From: Candidatus Methanofastidiosum methylothiophilum
Lineage (GTDB): Archaea > Methanobacteriota_B > Thermococci > Methanofastidiosales > Methanofastidiosaceae
Assembly (NCBI GenBank): GCA_001587675.1
Contig: LNGD01000007.1
Coordinates: 1 to 25,155, forward strand
Direction: 5' to 3'
DNA length: 25,155 nucleotides
The notes beneath the pieces are model-generated. The model searched no databases. It was not told the DNA's origin and saw only the letters and a list, made by a program, of their open reading frames with translations. How positions within the stretch are numbered: position 1 is the stretch's first letter; every line of letters starts with the position of its first letter. A program made the translations under genes and the position numbers. Below are positions 1 through 7,087 of this stretch, piece after piece.

Positions 1-768
1 AATTCAATTAAATTACTATTAAGAGATCCAGCTAAACTAGAAGATGTCTCCGAGCCTATAAAAAGGGCCTATTTGAAGGCCAGTCTGAAAAACGATATTT
101 CTAATGAAATCTTAAATCCAATGAACATCACTATTCATCCAAGAAACTATTCTTACAACATAACTGACCTATTTTTTGTTGAAATAATGCAGACTTTATT
201 AATACCTCTTATTCTATTGCTTCCCATATTTCTTTCAATGAATATTCTTTCGGACTCTATAGTAGGCGAAAAGGAAAGAAAAACATTTGAAATATTGCTC
301 GCTGCTCCATTAAAAAGAATTGAAATTATAATTGGAAAAATTTTACCAACTTTTGCCATTTCTATAGTACAGATAATAGTTTGGACAGTAGTGCTAAGTG
401 TAAGAGGAATATCGATTTTCAACGTGCCTTTGTTATTACTCTTTCTTTCAATTATTATGGTAGCTTTATTCTCAATATCTATCATCTTCTCAAATATCTC
501 TTCAAACATTACCGAGTCAAACCTTTTCCTAACTCTTTTTATGATGATTGTAACCCTCCTTATGTTTGTCCCAATACCTGTGGAAAACAATTTCTTAAAA
601 GAAATATTAAGTTATTCTCCAATTATACCTATAATAAAGATAGCTTCAAATCCGGCAGTTAATTTACTTGATATAGGAAGGTATATCTTGATTTATTCAG
701 GATTTGCACTATTTTCATTGATAGTTGCACTTAAAGGAATAGCCAATGATGAAAATATCCGACTATAG
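1..768 (+). CDS. ABC-2 type transporter permease (C-terminal part, 5' end outside window)
   Basis: The frame is open from base 1 and a TTG at 73 has no special claim, so I read this as the last 255 codons of a gene that begins upstream. It encodes the membrane subunit of an ABC-2 type transporter or exporter. A polar, presumably extracellular stretch (about residues 1-55) is followed by about five or six hydrophobic helices. The cytoplasmic motif GEKERKTFEILLAAPL after the first helix is the classic ABC-2 permease signature, in the family that includes NatB-like sodium exporters and multidrug exporters. The ATPase gene should lie upstream, outside the window. Substrate cannot be told. The downstream small-protein operon has its own promoter, so the two are probably separate transcription units. 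Confidence 0.85.
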   Translation, partial: NSIKLLLRDPAKLEDVSEPIKRAYLKASLKNDISNEILNPMNITIHPRNYSYNITDLFFVEIMQTLLIPLILLLPIFLSMNILSDSIVGEKERKTFEILLAAPLKRIEIIIGKILPTFAISIVQIIVWTVVLSVRGISIFNVPLLLLFLSIIMVALFSISIIFSNISSNITESNLFLTLFMMIVTLLMFVPIPVENNFLKEILSYSPIIPIIKIASNPAVNLLDIGRYILIYSGFALFSLIVALKGIANDENIRL

Positions 769-847
769 CCATATAAGAATTAGACAATGCATAAATAGTT
801 TTGCAAAAGTATAATTAAAAGAAAAAAATTATTTAGATATAGAATAA

Positions 848-857
848 TTTTATAAAG
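848..857 (+). promoter_or_regulatory. TATA box for the small membrane-protein operon
   Basis: TTTTATAAAG fits the archaeal TATA box. Transcription would begin about 26 bases on, near 878-879. That excludes the in-frame TTG at 873 and leaves TTG 888 as start, with GGTGGT at 879-884 as its ribosome binding site in a leader of about 10 bases. Confidence 0.5.
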
Positions 858-887
858 ATTGAGAACACTATTTTGAGTGGTGGTAAT

Positions 888-1217
888 TTGAAGGAAGTTA
901 GTGTCGCCGATATTCAAAAAGAAATAGAGAAAGATATAGAAAAAGGAAAAGAGATGATTGAAGAAGGAAAGAAACTGCTAGACGAAGGTAAATTAAAAAT
1001 CCTTGAAAGTAGGAAAAAAGTAAGAGAATTAGGTGATGAAGCCGGTATAAAACTTAGAGAGTTTGAGGAAAAATATCAGCCAGAACTTGAATACGTTTTA
1101 AAAGAGTCTGAAAAGGTATATCAAGAAACTGAAACTTTCATTAAAAAATATCCACTTATGAGCGTATTTGCAGCCTTTGGTGTAGGATACGTCTTAGGAA
1201 AACTCTTGAGAAAGTAA
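888..1217 (+). CDS. DUF883/YqjD-like coiled-coil protein with C-terminal membrane anchor
   Basis: This is a 109-residue protein of unknown function. Residues about 5-75 are almost entirely charged and helical (repeats of KEIEKDIEKGKEMIEEGKK type), predicting a long coiled coil. The C-terminus has a short hydrophobic glycine-containing segment (MSVFAAFGVGYVLGKLL) followed by RK. This plan, a charged helix then a glycine-zipper tail anchor, is that of the DUF883/ElaB/YqjD proteins, which in E. coli tie ribosomes to the inner membrane in stationary phase. I infer resemblance by architecture only. An in-frame TTG at 873 would add five residues, but the ribosome binding site GGTGGT and the TATA spacing favour TTG 888. 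It is first of three tightly linked genes. Confidence 0.7.
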   Translation: MKEVSVADIQKEIEKDIEKGKEMIEEGKKLLDEGKLKILESRKKVRELGDEAGIKLREFEEKYQPELEYVLKESEKVYQETETFIKKYPLMSVFAAFGVGYVLGKLLRK

Positions 1218-1225
1218 GTGGGATA

Positions 1226-1561
1226 ATGATAGATACTTTGCCTCTAAACAAATTAATTGAGTTACTAATTAAATACATTGGAACATATGTAAAGCAAGGT
1301 GCTTCTGAAGCTATAGAAGAGGCTATTAGGGAACCTATCAATAGACTCTCTAAGACCCTCTTCTTCATAGTAGGAGCTTCCATACTTGCCTTTTCAGGGA
1401 TTGTTGCCCTTTTTATCTCACTTGTATTCTTTCTGAAGAATGTTTTAGGTAGTTATATGCTGGCATTTCTTTTTGTAGGGATAATGCTTGTCCTAATAGG
1501 AGCGATATTAGGATATGGAGGTTATACTTATGGAAGAAAAGATAGACAGAGAAGACATTGA
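1226..1561 (+). CDS. Small two-helix membrane protein, phage holin superfamily III/YqjE-like
   Basis: This 111-residue protein has an amphipathic N-terminal half (residues 1-44, including KLIELLIKYIGTYVKQGASEAIEEAI) followed by two closely spaced hydrophobic helices, about 45-70 and 75-100, and a basic end (GRKDRQRRH). The arrangement is that of the holin-X/DUF1469 (YqjE) family of small membrane proteins, whose cellular role is not settled. It starts 8 bases after the upstream stop, with GTGGGAT just before ATG. Its last 32 bases overlap the next gene, and the next gene's ribosome binding site lies inside its codons. It is the middle gene of a three-gene operon, and there is no phage context, so a lysis role is unlikely. 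Confidence 0.7.
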   Translation: MIDTLPLNKLIELLIKYIGTYVKQGASEAIEEAIREPINRLSKTLFFIVGASILAFSGIVALFISLVFFLKNVLGSYMLAFLFVGIMLVLIGAILGYGGYTYGRKDRQRRH

Positions 1562-1790
1562 AAAAATATTAAAAGAAATAAAAATAAGAATAAGTTCGGA
1601 AAATGAATTTCTAGAAGTTATAGAAAAGCATCCTATACCTGCCCTTCTTGTAGCTTTTAGTGCTGGAGTGGTATTATCTCAGATTGACGATTTATTTTTT
1701 GAAAAAGTGAAAAAGGGAGAAGGAAGCTCTCCTTTTATTGATGGAATTATTAAAGTTGGGCTTCCATTAATAATGAAAAAATTTATGTAA
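1530..1790 (+). CDS. Small hypothetical protein, third gene of the YqjDE-like operon
   Basis: This is an 86-residue protein that I do not recognise at family level. Residues 1-35 are charged and helical. Residues about 38-55 (HPIPALLVAFSAGVVLSQI) form a short hydrophobic, glycine- and alanine-containing segment like the membrane tail of the first gene in the operon. A second mild hydrophobic stretch near the C-terminus ends in IMKKFM. An upstream in-frame ATG at 1515 exists, but a perfect GGAGGT at 1517-1522 stands 7 bases before ATG 1530, which therefore is the start. The gene overlaps its upstream neighbour by 32 bases in another frame. Its stop codon directly abuts the stop codon of the convergent DUF2148 gene with no base between. 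Confidence 0.7.
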   Translation: MEEKIDREDIEKILKEIKIRISSENEFLEVIEKHPIPALLVAFSAGVVLSQIDDLFFEKVKKGEGSSPFIDGIIKVGLPLIMKKFM

Positions 1791-2324
1791 TCATCTGTCA
1801 AAATAAATGCTCTTACTTGAAACAGATAAGGGTATTCCCATAACTACATCGCCTTCAATAAGCTGCATTTCAACTGCAGTAGCTCCTATTGAATACATTA
1901 TTCTATTATCCAGATTTAGTATTTGTGCTGTCTTTGATGCGCTCCCAAGAGCTATACCAAGATCCAATAAAGCAAACGCACATACTGGTGCAAAATAATC
2001 GTTTATTTTTTTCTTTTCTGGTATAGAGGTACAATCAAAACCACACATACCACAGTTTAATCCTAATGGGGGCTTGGCACTGGCACTTATCAAAACTATT
2101 GCATCAGAATTCAATACATTATTTGAATCCCTATGGAAAAACTTTAGATTCTTTTTATCTCCATATAACTTCATTTTTTCAACAAGTTGACTGTGTTCTT
2201 TGCTTCCTTTATAGATAGTCCTAGTCCTTATATCGTCTACTCCTTTTCCTTTAGGTGCTGTAATTGCAGCTATTTCAATAAGGCCTGCAGCAGCCTTTAT
2301 ACTTTCATTTATAGTTTCTGACAT
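1791..2324 (-). CDS. DUF2148 ferredoxin-domain protein
   Basis: This 177-residue protein belongs to the DUF2148 family (often labelled ferredoxin domain-containing), found in archaea and anaerobic bacteria, function unknown. Visible features are an N-terminal helix (residues 1-22), the segment CGMCGFDC with cysteines 91, 94 and 98, a further cysteine at 115, and the glycine/alanine-rich stretch DLGIALGSASKTAQIL after it. Four cysteines in this spacing suggest a metal or iron-sulfur site, which is inference. It is the last gene of a minus-strand operon after paaK and the ACT protein, 11 bases downstream of the latter. That ties it loosely to anaerobic aromatic acid metabolism. Confidence 0.8.
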   Translation of the reverse strand: MSETINESIKAAAGLIEIAAITAPKGKGVDDIRTRTIYKGSKEHSQLVEKMKLYGDKKNLKFFHRDSNNVLNSDAIVLISASAKPPLGLNCGMCGFDCTSIPEKKKINDYFAPVCAFALLDLGIALGSASKTAQILNLDNRIMYSIGATAVEMQLIEGDVVMGIPLSVSSKSIYFDR

Positions 2325-2335
2325 ATTTTAACATC

Positions 2336-2749
2336 CTAAATCTTTTCTAAAATATCAATTTTGTTTGATTTTAATACATCAATTGATTTCTTTATATCAC
2401 TTACCTTAAGTATCAATATGGCTTTTTTTTCAATTTTTGAAACAAATGCATATGCATATTCAATATTTATTGAAGCATTACCCAAAAGAGACGCGATTAA
2501 TCCCATTGTTCCCGGTTTATCCTCCATTAGCACCCCCAATACTTCTCCTTTTCTAAAAGACATTTTAGAATTTTTAAGAAGATCAATAGCCTTTGAATTA
2601 TTGTCTGTTATCATTCTAACAAGACCAAATTCTCCGGCTTCAACAAGTTGTAATGCCCTAATATCAATTCCATTATTCCCCATAAGATTGCATAGTTCAG
2701 CTAGCCTACCTGGTCTATTGTCGAGAAATACACTAATTTGTTCAACCAT
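2336..2749 (-). CDS. Tandem ACT domain protein
   Basis: A 137-residue protein made of two ACT domains and nothing else. The first covers about residues 3-68, with the DNRPGRLAELCNLMGNNGIDI turn. The second covers about 70-135, with EDKPGTMGLIASLLGNASINI. ACT domains bind amino acids or similar small ligands and act as allosteric sensors. Stand-alone tandem ACT proteins of this type (COG4747) are commonly encoded beside archaeal and clostridial phenylacetate-CoA ligases, as here. Its GGTGATG ribosome binding site overlaps the stop codon of the upstream paaK, so the two are co-translated. A regulatory role on the ligase or on aromatic amino acid flux is inference. Confidence 0.88.
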   Translation of the reverse strand: MVEQISVFLDNRPGRLAELCNLMGNNGIDIRALQLVEAGEFGLVRMITDNNSKAIDLLKNSKMSFRKGEVLGVLMEDKPGTMGLIASLLGNASINIEYAYAFVSKIEKKAILILKVSDIKKSIDVLKSNKIDILEKI

Positions 2750-2757
2750 TTCATCAC

Positions 2758-4038
2758 CTACATATCCTTCCTTAGATCAATAACTCTTTTTGCTTTTCCC
2801 TCGGGCCTTGGTATCTGGCCAGGTTCAACAAGTTCAACATCTACACTAAGATTTAGAATTTCAAAGAGTCTTGCCTTTATCTCTTTTTCAAGAGTTATAA
2901 GTTCTGATATACTGTCTGAGAAAATTTCATCTGTGACCTCAACTTTTATCATAAGTTTATCAAGGATATCACGGTCGACAATAATCTGGTAGTGATCACC
3001 AACGCCCTTTAACTCCATCAATACTTCTTCTATTTGACTTGGAAAAACGTTTACTCCCCTAACAATCAACATATCGTCGCTTCTCCCTGTTATCCTGCCC
3101 ATTCTTGGGTGCATTAATCCGCAGGGACATTCTTCCCAGGTTATCCATGAAAGATCTTTTGTTCTGTATCTAATAACAGGCATGGCCTCTCTCTGTAAAG
3201 TTGTAAAAACTAATTCTCCTTTTCCTTCTCCATCTACATCGGTCTTATTTCCATCCTTATCTATAGTTTCTACGATAAAATGATCTGACCATGTATGAAG
3301 ACCATTGTGCTCTTTACATTCAATTCCAACTCCTGGGCCACAAAGCTCTGTAAGACCGTATATGTCAAATGCTTCAAGACCAAGACCTTTTTCAATTCTC
3401 TTTCTCATATTCTCTGACCATGGCTCAGCCCCAAATATACCCATTTTAAGAGAAAGTTCCTCTACTTTAATATTCATACTTTTCATAACTTCAGAAAGCA
3501 TCAATGCATAGGAGGGGGTGCATGCAAGGGCAGTTGTTTTCATATCTTTTAGTATCTTAATTTGTCTGTTTGTGTTGCCGCTGCTAGTCGGGATTACTGC
3601 TGCACCCAGTCTTTCAGCACCATAGTGTAATCCTAAACCACCGGTGAAAAGACCATATCCATAGCTAACTTGAACAATATCTTTGATACTGACCCCAACA
3701 GTTTCAAGACATCTTTTATTAAGTTCTGCCCAATGCTCTATGTCATTTCTCGTATATGGAACTACAGTTGGAATACCGGTTGTTCCAGAAGACGAATGAA
3801 ATCTAACAACTTTTTCAATTGGAACAGCCATAATACCATAGGGGTAGTGGTGCCTCAAATCTACTTTGGATAAGAAAGGTAGTTTTGAAATATCATCCAA
3901 TCCTTTGATATCTTCAGGTTTTACACCTGCTTCTTTCATTTTTTGCCTATAATAAGGAACATTATCCCACGAATATTTAACGTTTTTAACAAGAAGTTTT
4001 CCTTGGGATTTTCTTATTTCTTCTACTTTTTTTTGCAT
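2758..4038 (-). CDS. paaK: Phenylacetate-CoA ligase
   Basis: A 426-residue adenylate-forming enzyme that activates phenylacetate or related aryl acids to CoA thioesters with ATP in the cytoplasm. Motifs in order: the phosphate loop SSSGTTGIP (82-90), YGLTE (227-231), the hinge region RTKDL (292-296), GRSDDML (318-324), VNVFPSQIE (329-337), and the C-terminal lysine in PRPEGKAKR. Length and motifs are complete. In anaerobic archaea this enzyme often works with indolepyruvate ferredoxin oxidoreductase, in salvage or degradation of aromatic amino acids; no such gene is in view here. The start ATG is preceded by GGAGGG. It is first gene of an operon with the ACT and DUF2148 genes. Exact substrate (phenylacetate or indoleacetate) cannot be read from sequence. 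Confidence 0.92.
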   Translation of the reverse strand: MQKKVEEIRKSQGKLLVKNVKYSWDNVPYYRQKMKEAGVKPEDIKGLDDISKLPFLSKVDLRHHYPYGIMAVPIEKVVRFHSSSGTTGIPTVVPYTRNDIEHWAELNKRCLETVGVSIKDIVQVSYGYGLFTGGLGLHYGAERLGAAVIPTSSGNTNRQIKILKDMKTTALACTPSYALMLSEVMKSMNIKVEELSLKMGIFGAEPWSENMRKRIEKGLGLEAFDIYGLTELCGPGVGIECKEHNGLHTWSDHFIVETIDKDGNKTDVDGEGKGELVFTTLQREAMPVIRYRTKDLSWITWEECPCGLMHPRMGRITGRSDDMLIVRGVNVFPSQIEEVLMELKGVGDHYQIIVDRDILDKLMIKVEVTDEIFSDSISELITLEKEIKARLFEILNLSVDVELVEPGQIPRPEGKAKRVIDLRKDM

Positions 4039-4084
4039 TTAATCCCTCCAAGAAAATTATAACTAGATAGAACCTATCAATTAG

Positions 4085-4097
4085 GGTATATATTTTT
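4085..4097 (-). promoter_or_regulatory. TATA box for the paaK operon
   Basis: On the minus strand this reads AAAAATATATACC. Transcription would begin near 4065, giving a leader of about 27 bases that contains the GGAGGG site before ATG 4038. It lies in the divergent spacer shared with the GINS-MCM operon. Confidence 0.45.
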
Positions 4098-4122
4098 ATC
4101 GTATTAAATCTGATCTATTTAT

Positions 4123-4136
4123 GGAAAGCTTTTAAG
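4123..4136 (+). promoter_or_regulatory. BRE/TATA element for the GINS-MCM-Hjc operon
   Basis: GGAAAG followed by CTTTTAAG resembles a BRE plus TATA box. Transcription would begin near 4158, only a few bases before ATG 4165, so this message is nearly leaderless. A GATGAG at 4154-4159 might serve as a weak ribosome binding site if transcription begins earlier. Confidence 0.4.
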
Positions 4137-4164
4137 GTTAGAAACAAGATAAAGATGAGAGAAT

Positions 4165-4662
4165 ATGTCCACATCGAATAATATACCCTTTAAAGTAAAA
4201 AAGACCTTTCATCTCTTTAACAAATCATTTGAGGAAGGCCGAGATTATGAATTACCTTCTCATGAAGTTGAGATTTTGATGAATGAAGGATTAGTGGATA
4301 TAATAACTTTAAAATCTGTTGACTATCTAAAAATGTTTAAGGAAGAAAAGGCAGAAAAAAAAATTATCAAACTACCAGACAACTTTTTTAAACATGCAAG
4401 ATTATCACAAAAATATCTAAAAGAGAAGAGTTCAATTTCAGAAAAAGATAAAAAAATTTATAATGACAGCGCTACAGCATTAAGAAATTTACTTAGGCTT
4501 AGAAAAGAAAAGATCCTTATGGCAATGTTGATTGAAAATAAAAAAATAGAGGTTCACGAAGAAGAAATATTATTCAGCTCAAGAGTTAGTATTGAACTAT
4601 CAAAGTGGAAAGATTTCGAAGAGAGATTAGTAATGGGAGAAAAATATGAAGTTAAGCTATGA
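4165..4662 (+). CDS. DNA replication complex GINS subunit (probably Gins23-type)
   Basis: A 165-residue protein placed directly before mcm. The N-terminal part (about residues 8-48: FKVKKTFHLFNK, then the EEGRDYELP and EVEILMNEGLVDII segments) looks like the small beta B-domain. The rest is helical, with LPDNFFKHARLSQKYL and ALRNLLRLRKEKILMAML typical of the GINS A-domain. The order B then A is that of archaeal Gins23 rather than Gins51, and gins23 next to mcm is known in Sulfolobus and Pyrococcus. GINS bridges MCM and a RecJ-like protein in the replicative helicase complex. The last 17 bases overlap the mcm start, so expression of the two is coupled. Confidence 0.82.
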   Translation: MSTSNNIPFKVKKTFHLFNKSFEEGRDYELPSHEVEILMNEGLVDIITLKSVDYLKMFKEEKAEKKIIKLPDNFFKHARLSQKYLKEKSSISEKDKKIYNDSATALRNLLRLRKEKILMAMLIENKKIEVHEEEILFSSRVSIELSKWKDFEERLVMGEKYEVKL

Positions 4663-6703
4663 AGAAATTGAAGATAAATTCAAGGAACTTTTTGAATCTT
4701 ATCCTGACGTTAGTGAACCCAAGTATAAAAAAATTATAGACAAAATGAAGCTAGAAGGTAAATTATCTATATATATTAATTTTGATGATATTATTGATTT
4801 TAATTTTGATTTATCGGAACAATTGCTTAGCTCACCTGAAGAAGTATTCCCCGCAGCTATTGACGCTTTGAAAGAAGTATATGGTGCTGAACAAGGAAAA
4901 AGACTAGCTGTAAGAATCACTAATTTACCAATAACTGAAAGGATTGATATTAAAGATATCAGAGCAGTCCACATTAATAAACTAATACAAGTTGAAGGCG
5001 TTGTTAGAAGAACAACTGAAGTAAAGCCTGAGATTATCGAAGCTGTATTTGAGTGTGAAAGATGTGGAGACTTTATTACAATCTATCAGGATTCAATAAT
5101 TTTCAAGCCACCTATTACTTGTTCTAATCCCTCATGTGGTAGAAATGGTCCTTTCAAACTAATGAAAATGCATTCAACTTTTGTTGACTGGCAGAGTATT
5201 AAGATACAAGAAAAACCTGAGAAGCTTAGAGGTGGCCAATTGCCTAGATCCCTTGATTGCACGATAAAAGAAGAAATAGTAGACACTGCTCAACCAGGAA
5301 ATGTTGTCACAATAGTTGGCATATTGAAGACCCTTCAAGAAGGTGCAGGTAAAACTGGCGGTAAGAAGACTACTTTTAGCAAATTCCTTGAAGTAAACAG
5401 TATAGAAATAAAAGAGAAAGATATACAGGATCTTGAGTTATCAGAAGAGGATGAAGAAAAAATAAGAGAACTTGCATCTGATCCTAAAATATGTGAGAAT
5501 ATTACAAATTCGATTGCACCGTCTATTTATGGAAATCAACATGTTAAATATGCTGTCGCCCTACAATTATTCTCTAGTGAGGCACGATTGCTTCAGGATG
5601 GAACTAGAATTAGAGGAGATTCACACATTCTTCTTGTCGGTGACCCGGGTGTTGCCAAATCACAAATTTTAAAATATATGAATATGGTTGCTCCAAGATC
5701 AATTTACACCAGTGGTAAAGGAACTTCAGCCGCGGGACTTACTGCTGCAGTAATTAGAGACGAAACTTCAGGCACATTTGCTCTTGAAGCTGGGGCTCTT
5801 GTTATAGCAGATAATGGAATTGCATGTATAGATGAAATTGACAAGATGTCAAATGATGATCGTTCCTCAATTCACGAAGCAATGGAACAACAAACAGTAT
5901 CAATTGCAAAAGCAGGTATAATAGCTACTTTAAATGCTAGAGCATCAATCCTTGCAGCGGCAAATCCAAAGAGAGGAAGATTTGATAGCTACAAACCCTT
6001 AGGGGAACAGATAGATCTTCTACCAACTTTACTCTCTAGATTTGACCTTATTTTCATCTTAACTGACAAACCTAAAGAAAGTGAGGATAAAAAAATTGCC
6101 GAGCACATACTTAAACTCCATTCAAATGAGGAGGATAATATAACGCCCCCTATAGAAACTGAAACAATAAGAAAATATGCAATTTATTCAAAAAAGACAA
6201 TTCAAGAGATATCATTGACTGATGAGGCAAAAAATAGACTTTTGGAATTTTATGTTAGCATCAGAAAAAAAGGAGAAGAAAAAAATACTCCCATACCGAT
6301 TACTGCAAGGCAACTTGAATCTTTAATCAGATTGTCTGAAGCCCGAGCAAGAATGAGGCTATCTGATAAAGTTATGGTCGAAGACGTTGAAGAGATTATT
6401 CAGCTTTATATGAAATCTATAGAGGACATAGGTAAAGATCCAGAAACTGGAGAAATTGACATAGATATGATAATGACAGGTAGGCCAAAATCTCAGAGGG
6501 ATAAGATAACAATTATTATGGAAATTATTTCTAATTTAGACAAGAAGAGCAATAATGAGGGTGCTCTTATAAGTGAACTCTATGAAGAAGCAAGGGCAGA
6601 AAATATAAGTGATTCATTCACCCGGAAGATAATCGATGAGTTGAAACAGAAAGGAGATGTATACGAACCTAGACCAGACAGGCTAAAATTGACTCTAATG
6701 TAA
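4646..6703 (+). CDS. mcm: Replicative DNA helicase MCM
   Basis: A 685-residue minichromosome maintenance helicase, the hexameric 3'-5' unwinding motor of archaeal replication forks. An N-terminal helical/OB region is interrupted by a zinc finger (CERCG, then CSNPSCG, near residues 136-166). The AAA+ core follows, with Walker A GDPGVAKSQ (332-340), Walker B CIDEID (394-399), sensor 1 AAANP (437-441) and arginine finger LSRFD (R465). The tail beyond about 600 has the winged-helix character of MCM C-termini. Length is standard and there is no intein at Walker A or elsewhere. GGGAG before ATG 4646 serves as ribosome binding site inside the GINS gene. It is followed 11 bases later by hjc. Confidence 0.97.
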   Translation: MKLSYEEIEDKFKELFESYPDVSEPKYKKIIDKMKLEGKLSIYINFDDIIDFNFDLSEQLLSSPEEVFPAAIDALKEVYGAEQGKRLAVRITNLPITERIDIKDIRAVHINKLIQVEGVVRRTTEVKPEIIEAVFECERCGDFITIYQDSIIFKPPITCSNPSCGRNGPFKLMKMHSTFVDWQSIKIQEKPEKLRGGQLPRSLDCTIKEEIVDTAQPGNVVTIVGILKTLQEGAGKTGGKKTTFSKFLEVNSIEIKEKDIQDLELSEEDEEKIRELASDPKICENITNSIAPSIYGNQHVKYAVALQLFSSEARLLQDGTRIRGDSHILLVGDPGVAKSQILKYMNMVAPRSIYTSGKGTSAAGLTAAVIRDETSGTFALEAGALVIADNGIACIDEIDKMSNDDRSSIHEAMEQQTVSIAKAGIIATLNARASILAAANPKRGRFDSYKPLGEQIDLLPTLLSRFDLIFILTDKPKESEDKKIAEHILKLHSNEEDNITPPIETETIRKYAIYSKKTIQEISLTDEAKNRLLEFYVSIRKKGEEKNTPIPITARQLESLIRLSEARARMRLSDKVMVEDVEEIIQLYMKSIEDIGKDPETGEIDIDMIMTGRPKSQRDKITIIMEIISNLDKKSNNEGALISELYEEARAENISDSFTRKIIDELKQKGDVYEPRPDRLKLTLM

Positions 6704-6714
6704 GAGATTATATT

Positions 6715-7086
6715 ATGTATAACCGAGGAAGAAATTCTGAAACATCACTTGTAAAAAAACTATGGGAAAATGGATATGGTGCCCTAAGAATGCCTGGCTC
6801 TGGAAGGGGTCAAACATATCCCCATCCCGATATAATAGCAGGTAATGGAAAAAAATACCTTGGAATTGAAGTAAAAATCAGGACAGAAGAAAGATGCTAT
6901 TTCAAAGAGGAAGAAGTAGAAAAATTAGTGGAGTTCTGTAAAGCTTTTGGTGCAATTCCTTATTTTGCAGTTAGATTTGTAAGGAGATGGAGATTTTTTA
7001 AAGTAGAAGATCTTGAAAAAACACCTAGTGGCTATAAAGCATCATTTGAAAAAGGTCATGAATTTTCCGAAGTCATAGGTGAATAA
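6715..7086 (+). CDS. hjc: Holliday junction resolvase Hjc
   Basis: A 123-residue structure-specific endonuclease that cuts four-way DNA junctions during recombination and fork restart. The archaeal Hjc nuclease signature is present: an N-terminal RGRNSE with glutamate 9, MPGSGRG (26-32), PDI with aspartate 39, and IEVK with glutamate 52 and lysine 54, matching the E-D-E-K active site known from Pyrococcus Hjc. It begins 11 bases after mcm with no clear ribosome binding site. Its tail overlaps the GGTGA site of the next gene. Being third in a GINS-MCM operon suggests it is made together with the replication fork machinery. Confidence 0.94.
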   Translation: MYNRGRNSETSLVKKLWENGYGALRMPGSGRGQTYPHPDIIAGNGKKYLGIEVKIRTEERCYFKEEEVEKLVEFCKAFGAIPYFAVRFVRRWRFFKVEDLEKTPSGYKASFEKGHEFSEVIGE

Positions 7087-7087
7087 A

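Noticed and set aside
153..590. Minus-strand open frame of 145 codons opposite the ABC-2 permease
   Set aside because: It is the antisense of a clear membrane protein gene, and its product has no domain character; long antisense frames are common opposite A+T-rich membrane genes.
1226..1561. Holin-like protein considered as prophage remnant
   Set aside because: No endolysin, integrase, structural gene or attachment site is near; the neighbours are small membrane proteins of the same operon.
2361..2783. Plus-strand open frame of 140 codons opposite the ACT gene
   Set aside because: It mirrors a recognisable tandem ACT gene and starts without a ribosome site or promoter.
4646..6703. Intein in MCM
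   Set aside because: The Walker A, Walker B and sensor motifs are at normal spacing and total length is standard, so no insertion is present.
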